DNA from: Dendrolimus kikuchii
Taxonomy: Eukaryota > Arthropoda > Insecta > Lepidoptera > Lasiocampidae
Assembly: GCA_019925095.2 (NCBI GenBank)
Contig: CM034390.1
Span: 223,501-287,500, forward strand
Length of the DNA: 64,000 nucleotides
Reading direction: 5' to 3'
Part shown: positions 1 to 10,485 of the stretch, piece after piece
How positions within the stretch are numbered: position 1 is the stretch's first letter
Layout: the number at the start of each line of letters is the position of its first letter
The notes under the pieces: generated by a model
What the model was told of the DNA's origin: nothing
What the model saw: only the letters and a program-made list of their open reading frames with translations
Databases searched by the model: none
Translations under genes and position numbers: made by a program

Positions 1-252
1 GAGTTGCTCTGAAAGAGAGTGTCGGGGTGAAGGTAAGGAAAGAATGCATGATGAAAGAATGACTAAACAGATATGCAATGCAAAAGTGAATGGATGCAGA
101 AGTCGTGGAAGGCCACGACACGCCTTCCATGATCAAATTGATCATGTACTAGCAGAAGGTGATGTCAGGAGCCTTAAGAACAGACGAGCGTGCATGACAA
201 GAGTTATGAATGTCAAAGAAGCAAGTGAGGTGTGTAAGAATAAGCCTAAATG
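1..252 (+). mobile_element. RTE-A LINE fragment, cut by window start
   Basis: The coding end of the RTE-A reverse transcriptase ORF is readable: the GRPRH motif, then FHDQIDHVLAEGDVRSLKNR and the tail MNVKEASEVCKNKPKW. It lacks the last ~20 codons and the (ATGT)n tail present in other copies. A short deletion near 40-48, relative to the copy at 16098-16578, removes the MLRWFGHVERM segment and shifts the frame. A dead 5'-truncated copy. Confidence 0.85.
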
Positions 253-310
253 GCTTCATAATTCAAAAATGCAACATTTCATACAGCTATAATCTTCTGA
301 AAATACCGCT

Positions 311-909
311 GCAAGTCTTGTGCGAAGATTCCCTACTAATCTTCCCCATACTGTGCCACCTTGTATTTCGGGAAGGGAAACATATTAGCACTTAACTTTT
401 TCAGTTAGCGCCCTTGTTCTGATGGGCGGCCGATGGTGTGGACGCAGCCAGTGGCTGAATTTAAACGGAATTAAAGCAAACGGGTTATCGGACAGTTAAT
501 ACGATTAAATCGAAGCTTTTAAGCAAATAAATGCAGGGATAAAACCAGCTGACTTGTGCGACAGCAATATACAAAAAACAACAGTCTACAGTTCTATCTG
601 TGCAGGAACGGATAAAGAATACAATTTCCTGCATTGGGGCGGCCTGCCGTAAGAGGCGACTTAACAACCCTCAGCCAGGTGGTAGGGCATTTGCCCGAGT
701 GGATGGCTACCACCCTTGGTCTAAAGTATGTCGCCATAACAACCTTGAGTTGTGTTCTGGCATTAGAGACCAGGTTCCAGTTTCCCGTAAGAGAGCAGCA
801 GCGCATTTGTAGCACCTTTGGTGTTGCAAATGTCCATAGGCGATGGTAACCACTTTCTGTTAAGTGGGTTGTCTGCCTGTCTGCTGAACTCCTGCAATAA
901 AAAAAAAAG
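311..909 (+). repeat. SINE-B copy plus ~285-bp upstream segment; inverted twin at 5304-5893
   Basis: Positions ~594-909 are a SINE-B unit, from a Tctgtgcaggaacgg start to a gcaataaaaaaa tail. Unlike other copies, the ~285 bp upstream (311-593) is also repeated, inverted, at ~5607-5893, so the shared unit is about 590 bp with roughly 95% identity by eye. It could be a chimeric retrotransposed transcript (5' transduction) or a small inverted segmental duplication. No convincing TSD is visible, and no ORF is conserved in the extra segment. Confidence 0.75.
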
Positions 910-1014
910 TCAGAATATAGGGTTTTCAAGCTTTTGGTAAGCGCCAGATAAACTTTAGAAAGCCCATAGGCTTCATAAAGTTTACAGTAGTTTTGTGGCG
1001 TAAAGTTTATACTT

Positions 1015-1745
1015 AATATTTTCTGACGTTTTCGCGACTTGTATACATAATTAAACTACGTTTTAACGGTTTTAAGCGCGGTGATTTATTTGATTTTTGT
1101 TTTTCCGACGTTTCGGCCACTTTTCAGTGGCCGTGATCACGGAAGGCAAAGATGTCAAATGTCAATGAGTATTGTTAAAGTTTTATTTAGCCTACCGCCA
1201 ACTTGTTCATTTTGATTATTTAGTTTTAATTTTGTTTATGGTTATTATTTACTCTATGGGAGCCTAATTTAATTTACTACCGCTTCGCAACATGTTATGG
1301 TTTAAAGAGAAGAAGCGGCGCAAGAAACTCTTCAGCAAACATGCCTAGCTCTAATAATTTTATATAATACTAGCTGTCCCGGCAGACGTTGTTCTGCCCT
1401 GAAGAAATAAAACTTAGAACCCGATTGCAGCGCCACCTACCGGGTCCAAATGTAACCTATCCTATCTTTCAAGTTGGATCAAACTGCACACGGTGTGAAA
1501 GTTTGATTAAAATCGGTCAAGTAGTTTAGGAGTCCATTGAGGACAAACATTGTGACACGAGATTTATATATATTAAGATTAAAATGGGTGAAAGAAAAAA
1601 TAAAAGAAGTTATCAGTCAAGTTGGTTTGTGTTCCGTTGTACGCAGAAAGAGCTCGCTTTGCTGGGTTTGGGTCTTAATAGCTTTGATGATTGGATCCCA
1701 AACAGATGGTACTTGCCAACCATCTTCTCTATTGATTTACGCTTT
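1015..1745 (-). mobile_element. Penelope-like element 3' end, split by Heli-1
   Basis: 1015-1369 is the terminal repeat and 3' UTR. Key sequences are tttcgcgacttgtatac, acgttttaacggttttaagc and ccgacgtttcggccac. After the Helitron at 1370-1578 the sequence resumes exactly where the intact PLE at 10486-11283 continues. 1579-1745 holds, on the minus strand, a degraded C-terminal coding tail (DGWQVPSVWDPIIKAIKTQ-like), lacking about 30 bp that other copies have. The product would be the reverse transcriptase/GIY-YIG polyprotein tail. It is inactive. Confidence 0.8.
1370..1578 (-). mobile_element. Heli-1, complete 209-bp non-autonomous Helitron nested in PLE
   Basis: Read on the minus strand it begins TCTTAATATATATAAA and ends with the hairpin GGCAGAACAACGTCTGCC, seven bases, then CTAG. 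The uninterrupted PLE at ~10790-10810 reads tataatattaaaatggg. Here the element lies exactly between tataata and ttaaaatggg, so it sits between A and T with no duplication. TC start, hairpin plus CTAG end and A|T insertion without TSD are the Helitron hallmarks. It has no ORF and would need Rep/helicase in trans. Confidence 0.9.
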
Positions 1746-1820
1746 TCATTAAAATCCACGTTTGTGCTAGAAAGTTATATACGACGAAAGATTTTTTAGA
1801 CGACGGCACCGAATGGCAAT

Positions 1821-2105
1821 ACCGTGCAGGAACGGAGAAAGAATACAATTTCCTGCAGCCCGGCGGCCTGTCGTTAAAGGCGACTAAACAACCCACAGCC
1901 AGGTGGTAGGGTATTTGCCCGACTGGATCGCTACCACCCCTGGTTTAAAGTATGTCGCCATAACAACCTTGTGTTGTGTTCCGGCATTAGTGACCAGGTT
2001 CCAATCTCCCTAAAGAGAGCAGCAGCGCATTTGTAGCACATTTGGTGTTGCAAATGTCCATAGGCGATGGTAACCGCTTTCCATCAAGTCCTGCAATAAA
2101 AATAA
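1821..2105 (+). mobile_element. SINE-B copy with 3' deletion
   Basis: Starts accgtgcaggaacggagaaag and runs to tcaagtcctgcaataaaaa. The ~25 bp reading gggccgtctgcctgtctgctgaact, kept in most copies, is missing just before the A-rich tail. No RNA polymerase III A/B boxes are recognised. Confidence 0.85.
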
Positions 2106-2254
2106 TAATAAGATATGTTGGCGTGGACTTCGTCGCGTTGCTTCTTCTCTTCTAACAGTAACTAAAATTGTTTTGGGAGCGGTGGTTGACTCATGATTCA
2201 ATAAGTGATGTGTAAGAATTCATTTTGAGATATATACGTCCATTTTCATATTCA

Positions 2255-2359
2255 TAAGAGGCAAGTGAGGTGTGTAAGAATAAGCCTAAATGGCACTCTG
2301 TTGTTCATGCCTACCCCGCAAGGGAGCTGGCGTGAAGTTATGTATGTATGTATGTATGT
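2255..2359 (+). mobile_element. RTE-A 3' end, 105 bp, with 13-bp TSD
   Basis: Contains only the last ~25 codons (EVCKNKPKW...) and the gcgtgaagttatgtatgtatg tail. It is flanked by identical copies of attttcatattca at 2242-2254 and 2360-2372, so this is a 5'-truncated target-primed insertion. Confidence 0.92.
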
Positions 2360-2559
2360 ATTTTCATATTCAATGACGAATTGTATATATTTCTGTATTG
2401 AATAATACCTTTATCTGTCCATGAATACCTTACTGATAGGTTCAAAATGAAATCCTTCTCATTTGACTTTACGAACTGGATTGTAACTAGCGTCAGTGGA
2501 CATTAGGCAGTATCAACGCGAGTTAGTAGAATACTATTGAAATTGAGTATTGAGAAATA

Positions 2560-3110
2560 ATATTTTCTTAAGTTTTCGCGACTTGTACATAGATACATAC
2601 ATGCATAACTTCACGCCAGTTCCCTTGCGGGGTAGGCACGAACAACAGAGCGCCATTTAGGCTTATTCTTACACACCTCACTCGCTTCTTTGACATTCAT
2701 AGCTCTTATCATGCATGCTCGTCTGTTCTTAAGGCTCCTGACATCACCTTCTGCTAGTACACGATTAATTTGATCATGGAAGGTGTGTCGTGGCCTTCCA
2801 TGACTTCTGCATCCATCCACTTTTGTATTGTCATTCTTTCATCATGCATTCTTTCCACATGCCGGAAACACCGCAGCATGCCTTTCCTTACCTTCACCCC
2901 GACACTCTCTTTCAAACCAACTCTCTTTCTTACTTCGGTATTACGAACGTGGTCCGCGAGCGTCACTCCGAGCGACTTGTACACATAATAAAACTACGTT
3001 TTAACGGTTTTAAGCGCGGTAATATTGTCGGATATACAAATAAATGTCGGAATAACAAAAATCTAATAAATTGTCGCGCTTGAAACCGTTAAAACGTAGT
3101 TTTATTATAC
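2560..3110. mobile_element. PLE terminal-repeat palindrome, split by RTE-A
   Basis: Two PLE terminal segments face each other. 2560-2590 resumes at 2985-3045 (taataaaactacg...taagcgcggtaat), and 3072-3110 is the inverse (cgcgcttgaaaccgttaaaacgtag). Flanks share tgagaaata (2551-2559 and 3111-3119), a likely TSD. No coding part remains between the arms. Confidence 0.7.
2591..2971 (-). mobile_element. RTE-A 3' end inserted in PLE
   Basis: Minus-strand coding runs VTLADHVRNTEVRKRVGLKESV, the HVERMHDERM segment, the GRPRHTF motif and the C-terminus AYPARELA before (ATGT)n. A frameshift near 2810 splits the reading frame. The TSD is gcgacttgtaca(t/c) at 2578-2590 and 2972-2984, 12 of 13 identical. 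It postdates the surrounding PLE. Confidence 0.88.
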
Positions 3111-3113
3111 TGA

Positions 3114-4421
<1,308 letters not shown>

Positions 4422-4433
4422 TATAATAAAACA

Positions 4434-4813
4434 AAAAAAGCGGAGTGACGCTCGCGGACCGCGTTCGTAATACCGAAGTAAGAAAGAGAGTTGGTCTGAA
4501 AGAGAGTGTCGGGGTGAAGGTAAGGAAAGGAATGCTCCGGTGGTTGGGGCATGTGGAAAGAATGAATAAACAGATAAACAATGCAAAAGGGGATGGATGC
4601 AGAAGTCGTGGAAGGCCACGACACACCTTCCATGACCAAATTGATCGTGTGACCGCAGAAGGTGATGTCAGGAGCCTTAAGAACAGACGAGCTTGCATGA
4701 CAAGAGTTATGAATGTCAAAGAGGCAAGTGAGGTGTGTAAGAATAAGCCTAAATGGCACTCTGTTGTCCGTGCCTACCCCGCAAGGGAACTGGCGTGAAG
4801 TTATGTATGTATG
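4434..4813 (+). mobile_element. RTE-A 3' end, open frame, 12-bp TSD
   Basis: Flanked by tataataaaaca at 4422-4433 and 4814-4825. The coding end (4445-4798) is uninterrupted to its natural stop and tail. It is one of the cleanest copies, although a segment around HDERMTKQ is shortened. 5'-truncated. Confidence 0.92.
4445..4798 (+). pseudogene. RTE-A reverse transcriptase C-terminal fragment
   Basis: The 117-residue frame begins inside the family (VTLADRVRNTEVRKRVGLKE) and continues through MLRWLGHVERM, a basic GRPRH motif and FHDQIDRV to the family C-terminus ARELA plus stop. This is the region downstream of the RT domain of RTE-like LINE ORFs. The polymerase catalytic part (YADD box) and endonuclease are absent, so it cannot function. 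The initial Met belongs to the flank junction, not to a native start. A small in-frame deletion joins ERM to NKQI. Confidence 0.85.
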
Positions 4814-4825
4814 TATAATAAAACA

Positions 4826-5303
4826 CGTTGAAAGTAATTTGTGCGAAATCAAGAATTCCATAACAGTCCGTTAAACTTGAACTTGTTTTCATTCAAAGCA
4901 CATTCTGCGATTCCACACGAATTTGCCGAATTACATTTCCCAACTTCCATTTCGCCATTTCCCCAACTTGCGAACTCTTGTATTGTTCTCAAAACATGTT
5001 TCGGGGCCACGTTTGGGCCACTTTACACTCCACCCTCGGCAACTTTATATGTTTATAATTGAAAAGTAATTCCAATTTGCTAAGATTTTATATTTCTTGC
5101 CAAAAATATTTGTTAACTTACAATAATTATTTTTTCGCAAATAAAATATCTCTTTGGGTTCCTAGCCTTTCTGTAATGTGTGGCTGACACTTTAGTTAAT
5201 ATTCTAAAGAGATTACATTAGCAGTTGGGAGTAGATAAATGGTCACCGGACTCCCCTCTCAAAGTTAGTGCTTAATTTGACGTGGTATTTATTATTTTTA
5301 TTT
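4826..5303. other. No recognised feature
   Basis: AT-rich sequence. A 73-codon plus-strand frame at 4841-5062 has no recognisable family and no neighbour supporting it. Confidence 0.5.
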
Positions 5304-5893
5304 TATTGCAGGAGTTCAGCAGCCAGGCAGACGGCGCACTTGGTGGAAAGCGGTTACCATCGCCTATGGACATTTGCAACACTAAAGGTGCTACAAATGC
5401 GCTGCTGCTCTCGTTAGGGAGACTGGAACCTGGTCACTAATGCCGGAACACAACTCAAGGTTGTTATGGCGACATACTTTAGATCAGGGGTGGTAGCCAT
5501 CCAGTCGGGCAAATGCCCTACCACCTGGCTGTGGGTTGTTAAGTCACCTCTTACGACAGGTCGCCCCAAGGCAGGAAATTGTATTCTTTCTCCGTTCCTG
5601 CACAGATAGAACTGTAGACTGTTGTTTTTTGTATATTGCTGTCGCACAAGTCAGCTGGTTTTATCCCTGCATTTATTTGCTTAAAAGCTTCAATTTAATC
5701 GTATTAACTGGCCGATAACCCGTTTGCTTTAATTCCGTTTAAATTCAGCCACCGGCTGCATCCACACCATCGGCCGCCCATCAGAACAAGGGCGCTAACT
5801 GAAAAAGTTAAGTGCTAATATGTTTCCCTTTCCGAAATACAAGGTGGCACAGTATGGGTAAGATTAGTAAGGAATCTTTGCACAAGACTTGCT
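5304..5893 (-). repeat. SINE-B copy plus flank, inverted twin of 311-909
   Basis: 5304-5607 is SINE-B in reverse (ttattgcaggagttcagcag... to ctgcacagat). 5608-5893 repeats the segment upstream of the 594-909 copy. Homology stops at the poly(A) side, where flanks differ (gacgtggtatttatt here), which favours spread of a chimeric unit over duplication of a larger block. Confidence 0.75.
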
Positions 5894-5898
5894 GTGAA

Positions 5899-5970
5899 GA
5901 CCTGGCTGTGGGTTGTTAAGTCGCCTCTTACGACAGGCCGCCCCAACGCAGGAAATTGTATTCTTTCTCC
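5899..5970 (-). mobile_element. SINE-B 5' fragment
   Basis: 72 bp matching the 5' part of SINE-B in reverse (ctggctgtgggttgttaagt... to attctttctcc). It abuts the twin unit directly. Confidence 0.75.
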
Positions 5971-6109
5971 AATTGTGGTGTCCAATCCTGGATGCTGTAT
6001 GCACTTCTTAGGAAGTTTATGCTATGTGAACTTAATAAAAAAAAAATCATTTCAAATCATCATCATTTAATTCATTCATTATCACTTGATAGTCTTTAAT
6101 AAATGTGCT

Positions 6110-6636
6110 ATAAATATTTGCGACGTCGTCCGCGTGGAATTTGCTTTCAAAACCCTCCGATTTTGAAACATTCTTCATTGGTGCTCCGCTCCTATTGTGT
6201 TTAACGTGATGATATATAGCCTATAGCCTTCCTCGAATAAAGAATTTTTGAAGCGACGGCATTTTAATTATTTAAAAAATAAAAGAAAACACTTATTGTG
6301 AGATAACTACAATAGTTAGACATATGGTTACGCGATATTTTTTGTAGACAATTATATGTTCTGCAAAGTGGTAGTACATTGTTTTGTTCTATAATCAATA
6401 GCTTTCGCAGCGCACGCCGTGTAAGGATTTTTTCGGGTCATTTTTTTACACCTTGGGTTACATTATTGGACTTTTAGTAAGGATCCCTAATTTTTTTGAA
6501 AATATAATATAGCCTACAGCCTTCCTCGATAAATTTACTATTCAACACTGAAAGATTTTTTTAAATAGTAACAGCGGTTCCTGAGATTAGCGCGTTTAAA
6601 CAAACAAACTCTTCAGCTTTATAATATTAGTATAGA
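6110..6636 (-). mobile_element. Heli-3-like fragments (two pieces)
   Basis: 6160-6255 and 6490-6636 match the family at 40488 and 58252 (gcctatagccttcctcg, ttcctgagattagcgcgttt). The right edge, read on the minus strand, starts tctatactaatattataaag, a TC start as expected for a Helitron-type 5' end. The CTAG end is missing. Assignment rests on the 58252-58484 copy. Confidence 0.55.
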
Positions 6637-6659
6637 TATACTAAAAATTGCATTATTTT

Positions 6660-7075
6660 AGGACACGTAGTCTATACTAATATGATATTCGTAAAGAGAT
6701 AGTTTGTGAGTTTCGATATTCGGGCTAATCGGGTGGTAATTTTAAAAATTGTTTTACCAGTAGAAAGCTGTATTATTCCCGAATGACATAGGTCATATTA
6801 GACTTCGATTAATAAACCAAAAAAAATAAAAATATTTTACGCCCAGCGATGTAGGCACGGGAACGCCTGTCAAATATATTATAGCAATAACGTTCCACGC
6901 AAGAATTGCGCACATCCTCTTACGAGGCACTGCGAATGCTTTCTACGTTTATTAATTAATTGAAGGTTACGAAGCTTAATTAAACCTTGATATGCGTGCG
7001 TGCGTGTATTTTTAAATGACGCCATATCTAAAATTAAGCTACATAAGGTCTACCGGTTCCCATCGAGGTTTTTTT
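6660..7075. other. No gene recognised
   Basis: AT-rich. Phrases such as attcccgaatgacataggtc resemble other short insect Helitron-like repeats, but no ends are visible. Confidence 0.4.
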
Positions 7076-7116
7076 TTAATATTATGAACAACTACGGACT
7101 CGAGTTCCGTACCCTT

Positions 7117-7565
7117 CTTCTTCTTCTGCGAACGGGCGGTTTCCGCAACTCGACGACGAAGCGCCTATTTTGCGTGCGAGGGTGGATGAGGGTTTACTCC
7201 ATCCAGCCCAGCTCCTCCAGGAAGTCCACCAGCTTCTTGACGTTACTGAAGACTTCTCGGAGGCTACCTGGGGCGTCCAGATACTTCGCCCTGTATTGGG
7301 CCACCTCTCCGCATTCAAGCAGGACATGGGCGGCTGTTTCTTCTTCCTCCAAGCATGCTCTGCACAGGGGGCTGTCAGTGACACCTATATTAAAAAGATG
7401 TCTGTTAAAATTGCCATGTCCAGTGGCTGCACTAATAACTAGTCTCAGCCGGGACCGACTGAGCTTTAAGATATTCCTGGAGAAATGCAGGTTTAGCCGA
7501 GGCATTGCCAGCTTGGCTTGCCTGCAATCCTCCAGGTTGTCCCAAAGTTGTTGATGTAGTGCCCT
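7117..7565 (-). mobile_element. LINE 3' end with (GAA)n tail and 12-bp TSD
   Basis: Inserted in Ret-O with ttccgtaccctt at 7105-7116 and 7566-7577. On the minus strand it carries the end of a LINE ORF, a short 3' UTR and a (GAA)n tail (seen as cttcttcttc at the left edge). 5'-truncated to 449 bp. Confidence 0.88.
7194..7565 (-). pseudogene. LINE ORF2 C-terminal remnant with zinc-knuckle-like motif
   Basis: The minus-strand frame is open from the truncated 5' edge (ALHQQLWDNLEDCRQAKLAM) to its natural stop after ELGWME. It contains LSRSRLRLVISAATGHGNFN and then a Cys/His motif, CRACLEEEETAAHVLLEC (C-x2-C-x8-H-x4-C). This combination is typical of the C-terminus of LINE ORF2 proteins of the Jockey/I/R1 type, after the RNase H-like region. 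Reverse transcriptase and endonuclease are missing, so it is inactive. The frame is unusually intact, suggesting a fairly young insertion. Confidence 0.82.
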
Positions 7566-7735
7566 TTCCGTACCCTTTTTTACAACTTAATTTCTAGATT
7601 TAATACGCTTATTAATTATCTTGGTTCTTGTGTGTGACATTAATTTATTGATTTCTGTGTTGAGGTGTATGTATCTTACGAATAACTTATTATATTAATT
7701 TATTCTAGTTCTAATACTAAACTTATACTGATCCC

Positions 7736-8183
7736 ATCGAGGTATCAGTTCTCCCTCATACATAATCATTATCATACATAATATAATGTTTACTTTCATG
7801 TTTATTCCGTAACTCTTAATCCGGGAGTGATCCCCATTAGCCGAGGGTCCGAGGGTCCAGTGGCCCCGCGGCCCCCGCCCGCACCAACTGGAAACATCTA
7901 TTACAATAAACCGCAACTGAATATGGCCAGCAAGTCTTAATGGGACTGAATACAATATTTTTTTTAGGACTCACACTGAAGTGGCAATTTAATGCAATTT
8001 TTTATAGAACAGAATAGAATAGAATAATCATTTATTGCTATAAATGTATGCGTACATAGGTGTTTTTTTGTGGTAATTGTCTCAATACATTTTGCCTTAT
8101 TAGGCGTTCAATTTTCACATCCTATAATTAAATCTAAATTGAAACTAATAACATTACAATCATTATTGAAATAATTACTATAA
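7736..8183. other. No gene recognised; short tandem phrases
   Basis: 7845-7862 repeats gagggtcc, followed by a GC-rich patch to 7890. 8007-8030 has (TAGAA)n next to taatcatttattgcta, which resembles a retroposon tail but has no identifiable body. Confidence 0.4.
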
Positions 8184-8530
8184 TACATACATACATACAT
8201 ACATAACTTCACGCCAGTTCCCTTGCGGGGTAGGCACGAACAACAGAGTGCCATTTAGGCTTATTCTTACACACCTCACTGGCCTCTTTGACATTCATAA
8301 CTCTCGTCATGCACGCTCGTCTGTTCTTAAGGCTCCTGAGATCACCTTCTGCTAGTACACGATCAATTTGATCATGGAACGTGTGTCGTGGCCTTCCACG
8401 ACTTCTGCATTGTATACATGTTTAGTCATTCTTTCCACATGCCCGAACCACCGGAGCATTCCTTTCCTTACCTTCACCCCGACACTCTCTTTCAGACCAA
8501 CTCTCTTTCATACTTCGGTATTACGAACGC
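8184..8530 (-). mobile_element. RTE-A 3' end
   Basis: Minus-strand coding from NTEVxKRVGLKESVGVKV to the ARELA terminus and (ATGT)n tail (catacatacat at the left edge). The segment encoding IYNAKVDG is partly deleted. No clear TSD. Confidence 0.88.
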
Positions 8531-8596
8531 TTATTTTCTACTTATCTATTTTACTACTACATTTTATTTTTGTTGTTTTTTCTTTTTTAACTTGGG

Positions 8597-8870
8597 GGGA
8601 TGATTCGCGACCACACCGCCAGATCGGGGGTGGCAATAGAACCCAGTCAGAACTGGTGCCACGTTATTGCCACTCCTCAGTTAGGGATACCCACTAAAAC
8701 CCGTGGGTGTTCCGTCCTGCGCCTTATGCCAGGGCTACGGGTATATGACCTAGCCTCTCCGCAGCCTTGGCAGGTGTGGGCCTCTTCAATTGCCGGGATC
8801 TTCAAGCTCTCTAGGCGTGGGGCGGTCTGTAACTCGCCCCACGGGAGCTAGCTCATATCCTGGGTCTAGA
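8597..8870 (+). repeat. Unclassified repeat, related to 63536-63700
   Basis: Shares gccagatcgggggtggca, cagaac(c/t)ggtgccacg and attgccactcc(c/t)cagttaggg with 63600-63680. Unusually GC-rich for the window. Possibly the 5' region of a LINE, but neither copy shows an ORF I recognise. Confidence 0.6.
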
Positions 8871-9035
8871 TTTAGGATGATTTGAATCCTGATAAATGAC
8901 GTCTTTTCCGTGGAGTCGACGAGTATAATCGAAAAGATTGTGCGCTGCGGTCTTTTTTTTTTTGTTGCAATTTACTAACAAACACGTTGTGACTATGGCA
9001 ACGCGAAAGAAGTTTCGTGCCGCACGTATTAGTTG
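8871..9035. repeat. Unclassified dispersed repeat, related to 26375-26560
   Basis: Both regions share a gacgtc-rich start, a gcgctgcggtc phrase and atggcaacgc(g/a)aa(a/t)gaagtttc. A fainter match lies near 62717-62745. No termini visible. Confidence 0.45.
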
Positions 9036-9304
9036 AATGCAAAATTGTTTATGGTTTACACAAACTAATGTTATGGCGAGGATATATACCAAACAAGGGC
9101 GCTCGGTGGCCATTTCTCACCCCATTGTTCCAACTGCTGAAACTTCCACTCCAAACCAGAAGGAAGTTATCGAAGAAAGTTTAAACTCGTTCCTGAAGTT
9201 GGCTCTTAGTTTGTCGACGCACCGCAGTCTGGTGTTTACCAGGATTTACTATTAGAGACACTACAGTGCGTGTTGTTATGATAGTTAGTCGATGACTACT
9301 TTTA

Positions 9305-9924
9305 TAAGAAAACTTCGTTTAAAAAACCGGCGTCAAAAACTAAAAAGTATAAAATAACTTATTTCTAAAGCTATTATTATTAATATATATTATCTAAAAC
9401 ATTTTAAAGTCGGTGCTTAGTAATTTAGTTTAGTTTTTTTAAACGAAGTTTTTTTATTTTATTTGTTACTTTTTAGTGTCTAGCTATGTATGGGTAGACC
9501 TACGAAAGGTGCCGCGCTCCTTAAAAAATATAGGTCCCAAGAAACGGGAACAAAAAAATGTTCGTAAAATGAAAACTACTAGGCCAAACTATGTTAAATT
9601 TTTAGGGGACCAAATGGCAGCTATTTCGCGTCGAACTAAACAAGAATCACGTAAATCGGATCATAACTCTCAGAGTAATCGGTGTACATATGGAACGGAA
9701 TGGAAATATTTTGACAAAAATGTTTTTAAAATGAAAACTACTGGGCTAAACTATGTCAAATTTTTAGGGGACCAAGTAGAAGCTATTTCGCGTCGAATAA
9801 AAAAAGAATCACGTAAATCGGATCATAAATCTCGGAGTACTCGGTGAACATACATAAAGAAAGCAAAAAAAAAAGATCCCGACGAATTGAGAACCTCCTC
9901 CTTTTTTTGAAGTCGGTTAAAAAG
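9305..9924 (+). repeat. Fold-Q copy with two internal units
   Basis: Begins aaaacttcgtttaaaaaacc and ends tttgaagtcggtta. Its first inverted arm is present but most of the second is deleted. The body has two diverged units of ~135 bp, each with gtaaaatgaaaactac(t), gggccaaactatgt, agggaccaaatggc and cacgtaaatcggatcat phrases. A frame without an ATG start runs through it, but the same length variation recurs in all copies, so I do not call a gene. Confidence 0.75.
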
Positions 9925-9929
9925 AAGCA

Positions 9930-10310
9930 CACTTTTGAAGTGAAACTTCTTCTTGTATTAGGTTTTTTTGTCACGAAAAAGCGTTACGGCCGCGTGGAGG
10001 GACGACATAATTTTAGAATAGACGTGGTGAGAGGCGGCATAATTTTAGAGTAGACTATGGATGCGTTTTTTGGTTTGTTTGATAAAATAAAATATGTTTA
10101 AATAAAAAATGCATTAATTAAAATGTACCTAACCTAACCAAATCATAATTAGCAGTAAATCTGCTAAAAAGTGGCAAAACGAACCGCAACAAAATTTTAA
10201 CTTGAAGTTTTACGGGCCGATTGTTAATGTACTTGTCCATTTTGAAAACCTGCCCGTAAAAGTTTAAGTCAAATTTTTGTTGCGATTTGTTTTTTATATG
10301 TGACAGATAA
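9930..10310 (+). repeat. TIR-type repeat U, copy 1, with internal inverted arms
   Basis: Shares tgaagtgaaacttct-like ends, acggccgcgtg, and a caacaaaattttaacttgaag core with 14032-14276. 10178-10217 and 10252-10291 are 40-bp arms pairing at about 34 of 40 positions around a 34-base loop. Confidence 0.55.
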
Positions 10311-10485
10311 AAGACCTTCCATTTGATTGTGGTTATCTTGGACTAGACTGGGACTAAATTTCAGGAATTCCTGGTAGAGAAATAGAAGTGGAAACTCACC
10401 TAGATTTGCTGTCCCAAAGCACTGATTTTTATTTTGTGGCGTGACATGCGCGGACGCGGTTAAGCGTAAAACTGCAAGAAAACAA

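Larger units (their letters stand above)
7076..7727 (-). mobile_element. Ret-O copy split by a LINE insertion
   Basis: 7076-7116 (acggactcgagttccgtaccc) and 7578-7727 (aacttaatttctag... to aactta(t)actga) match the retroposon at 48200-48543. The left edge is a T-rich run, its poly(A) tail in reverse. It is interrupted by the (GAA)n-tailed LINE. Confidence 0.7.

Noticed and set aside
9476..9847. 123-codon frame recurring in Fold-Q copies (KVPRSLKNIGPKKREQ...)
   Set aside because: It has no ATG start and varies with the tandem unit number. Stops differ among copies, and no protein family is recognised.
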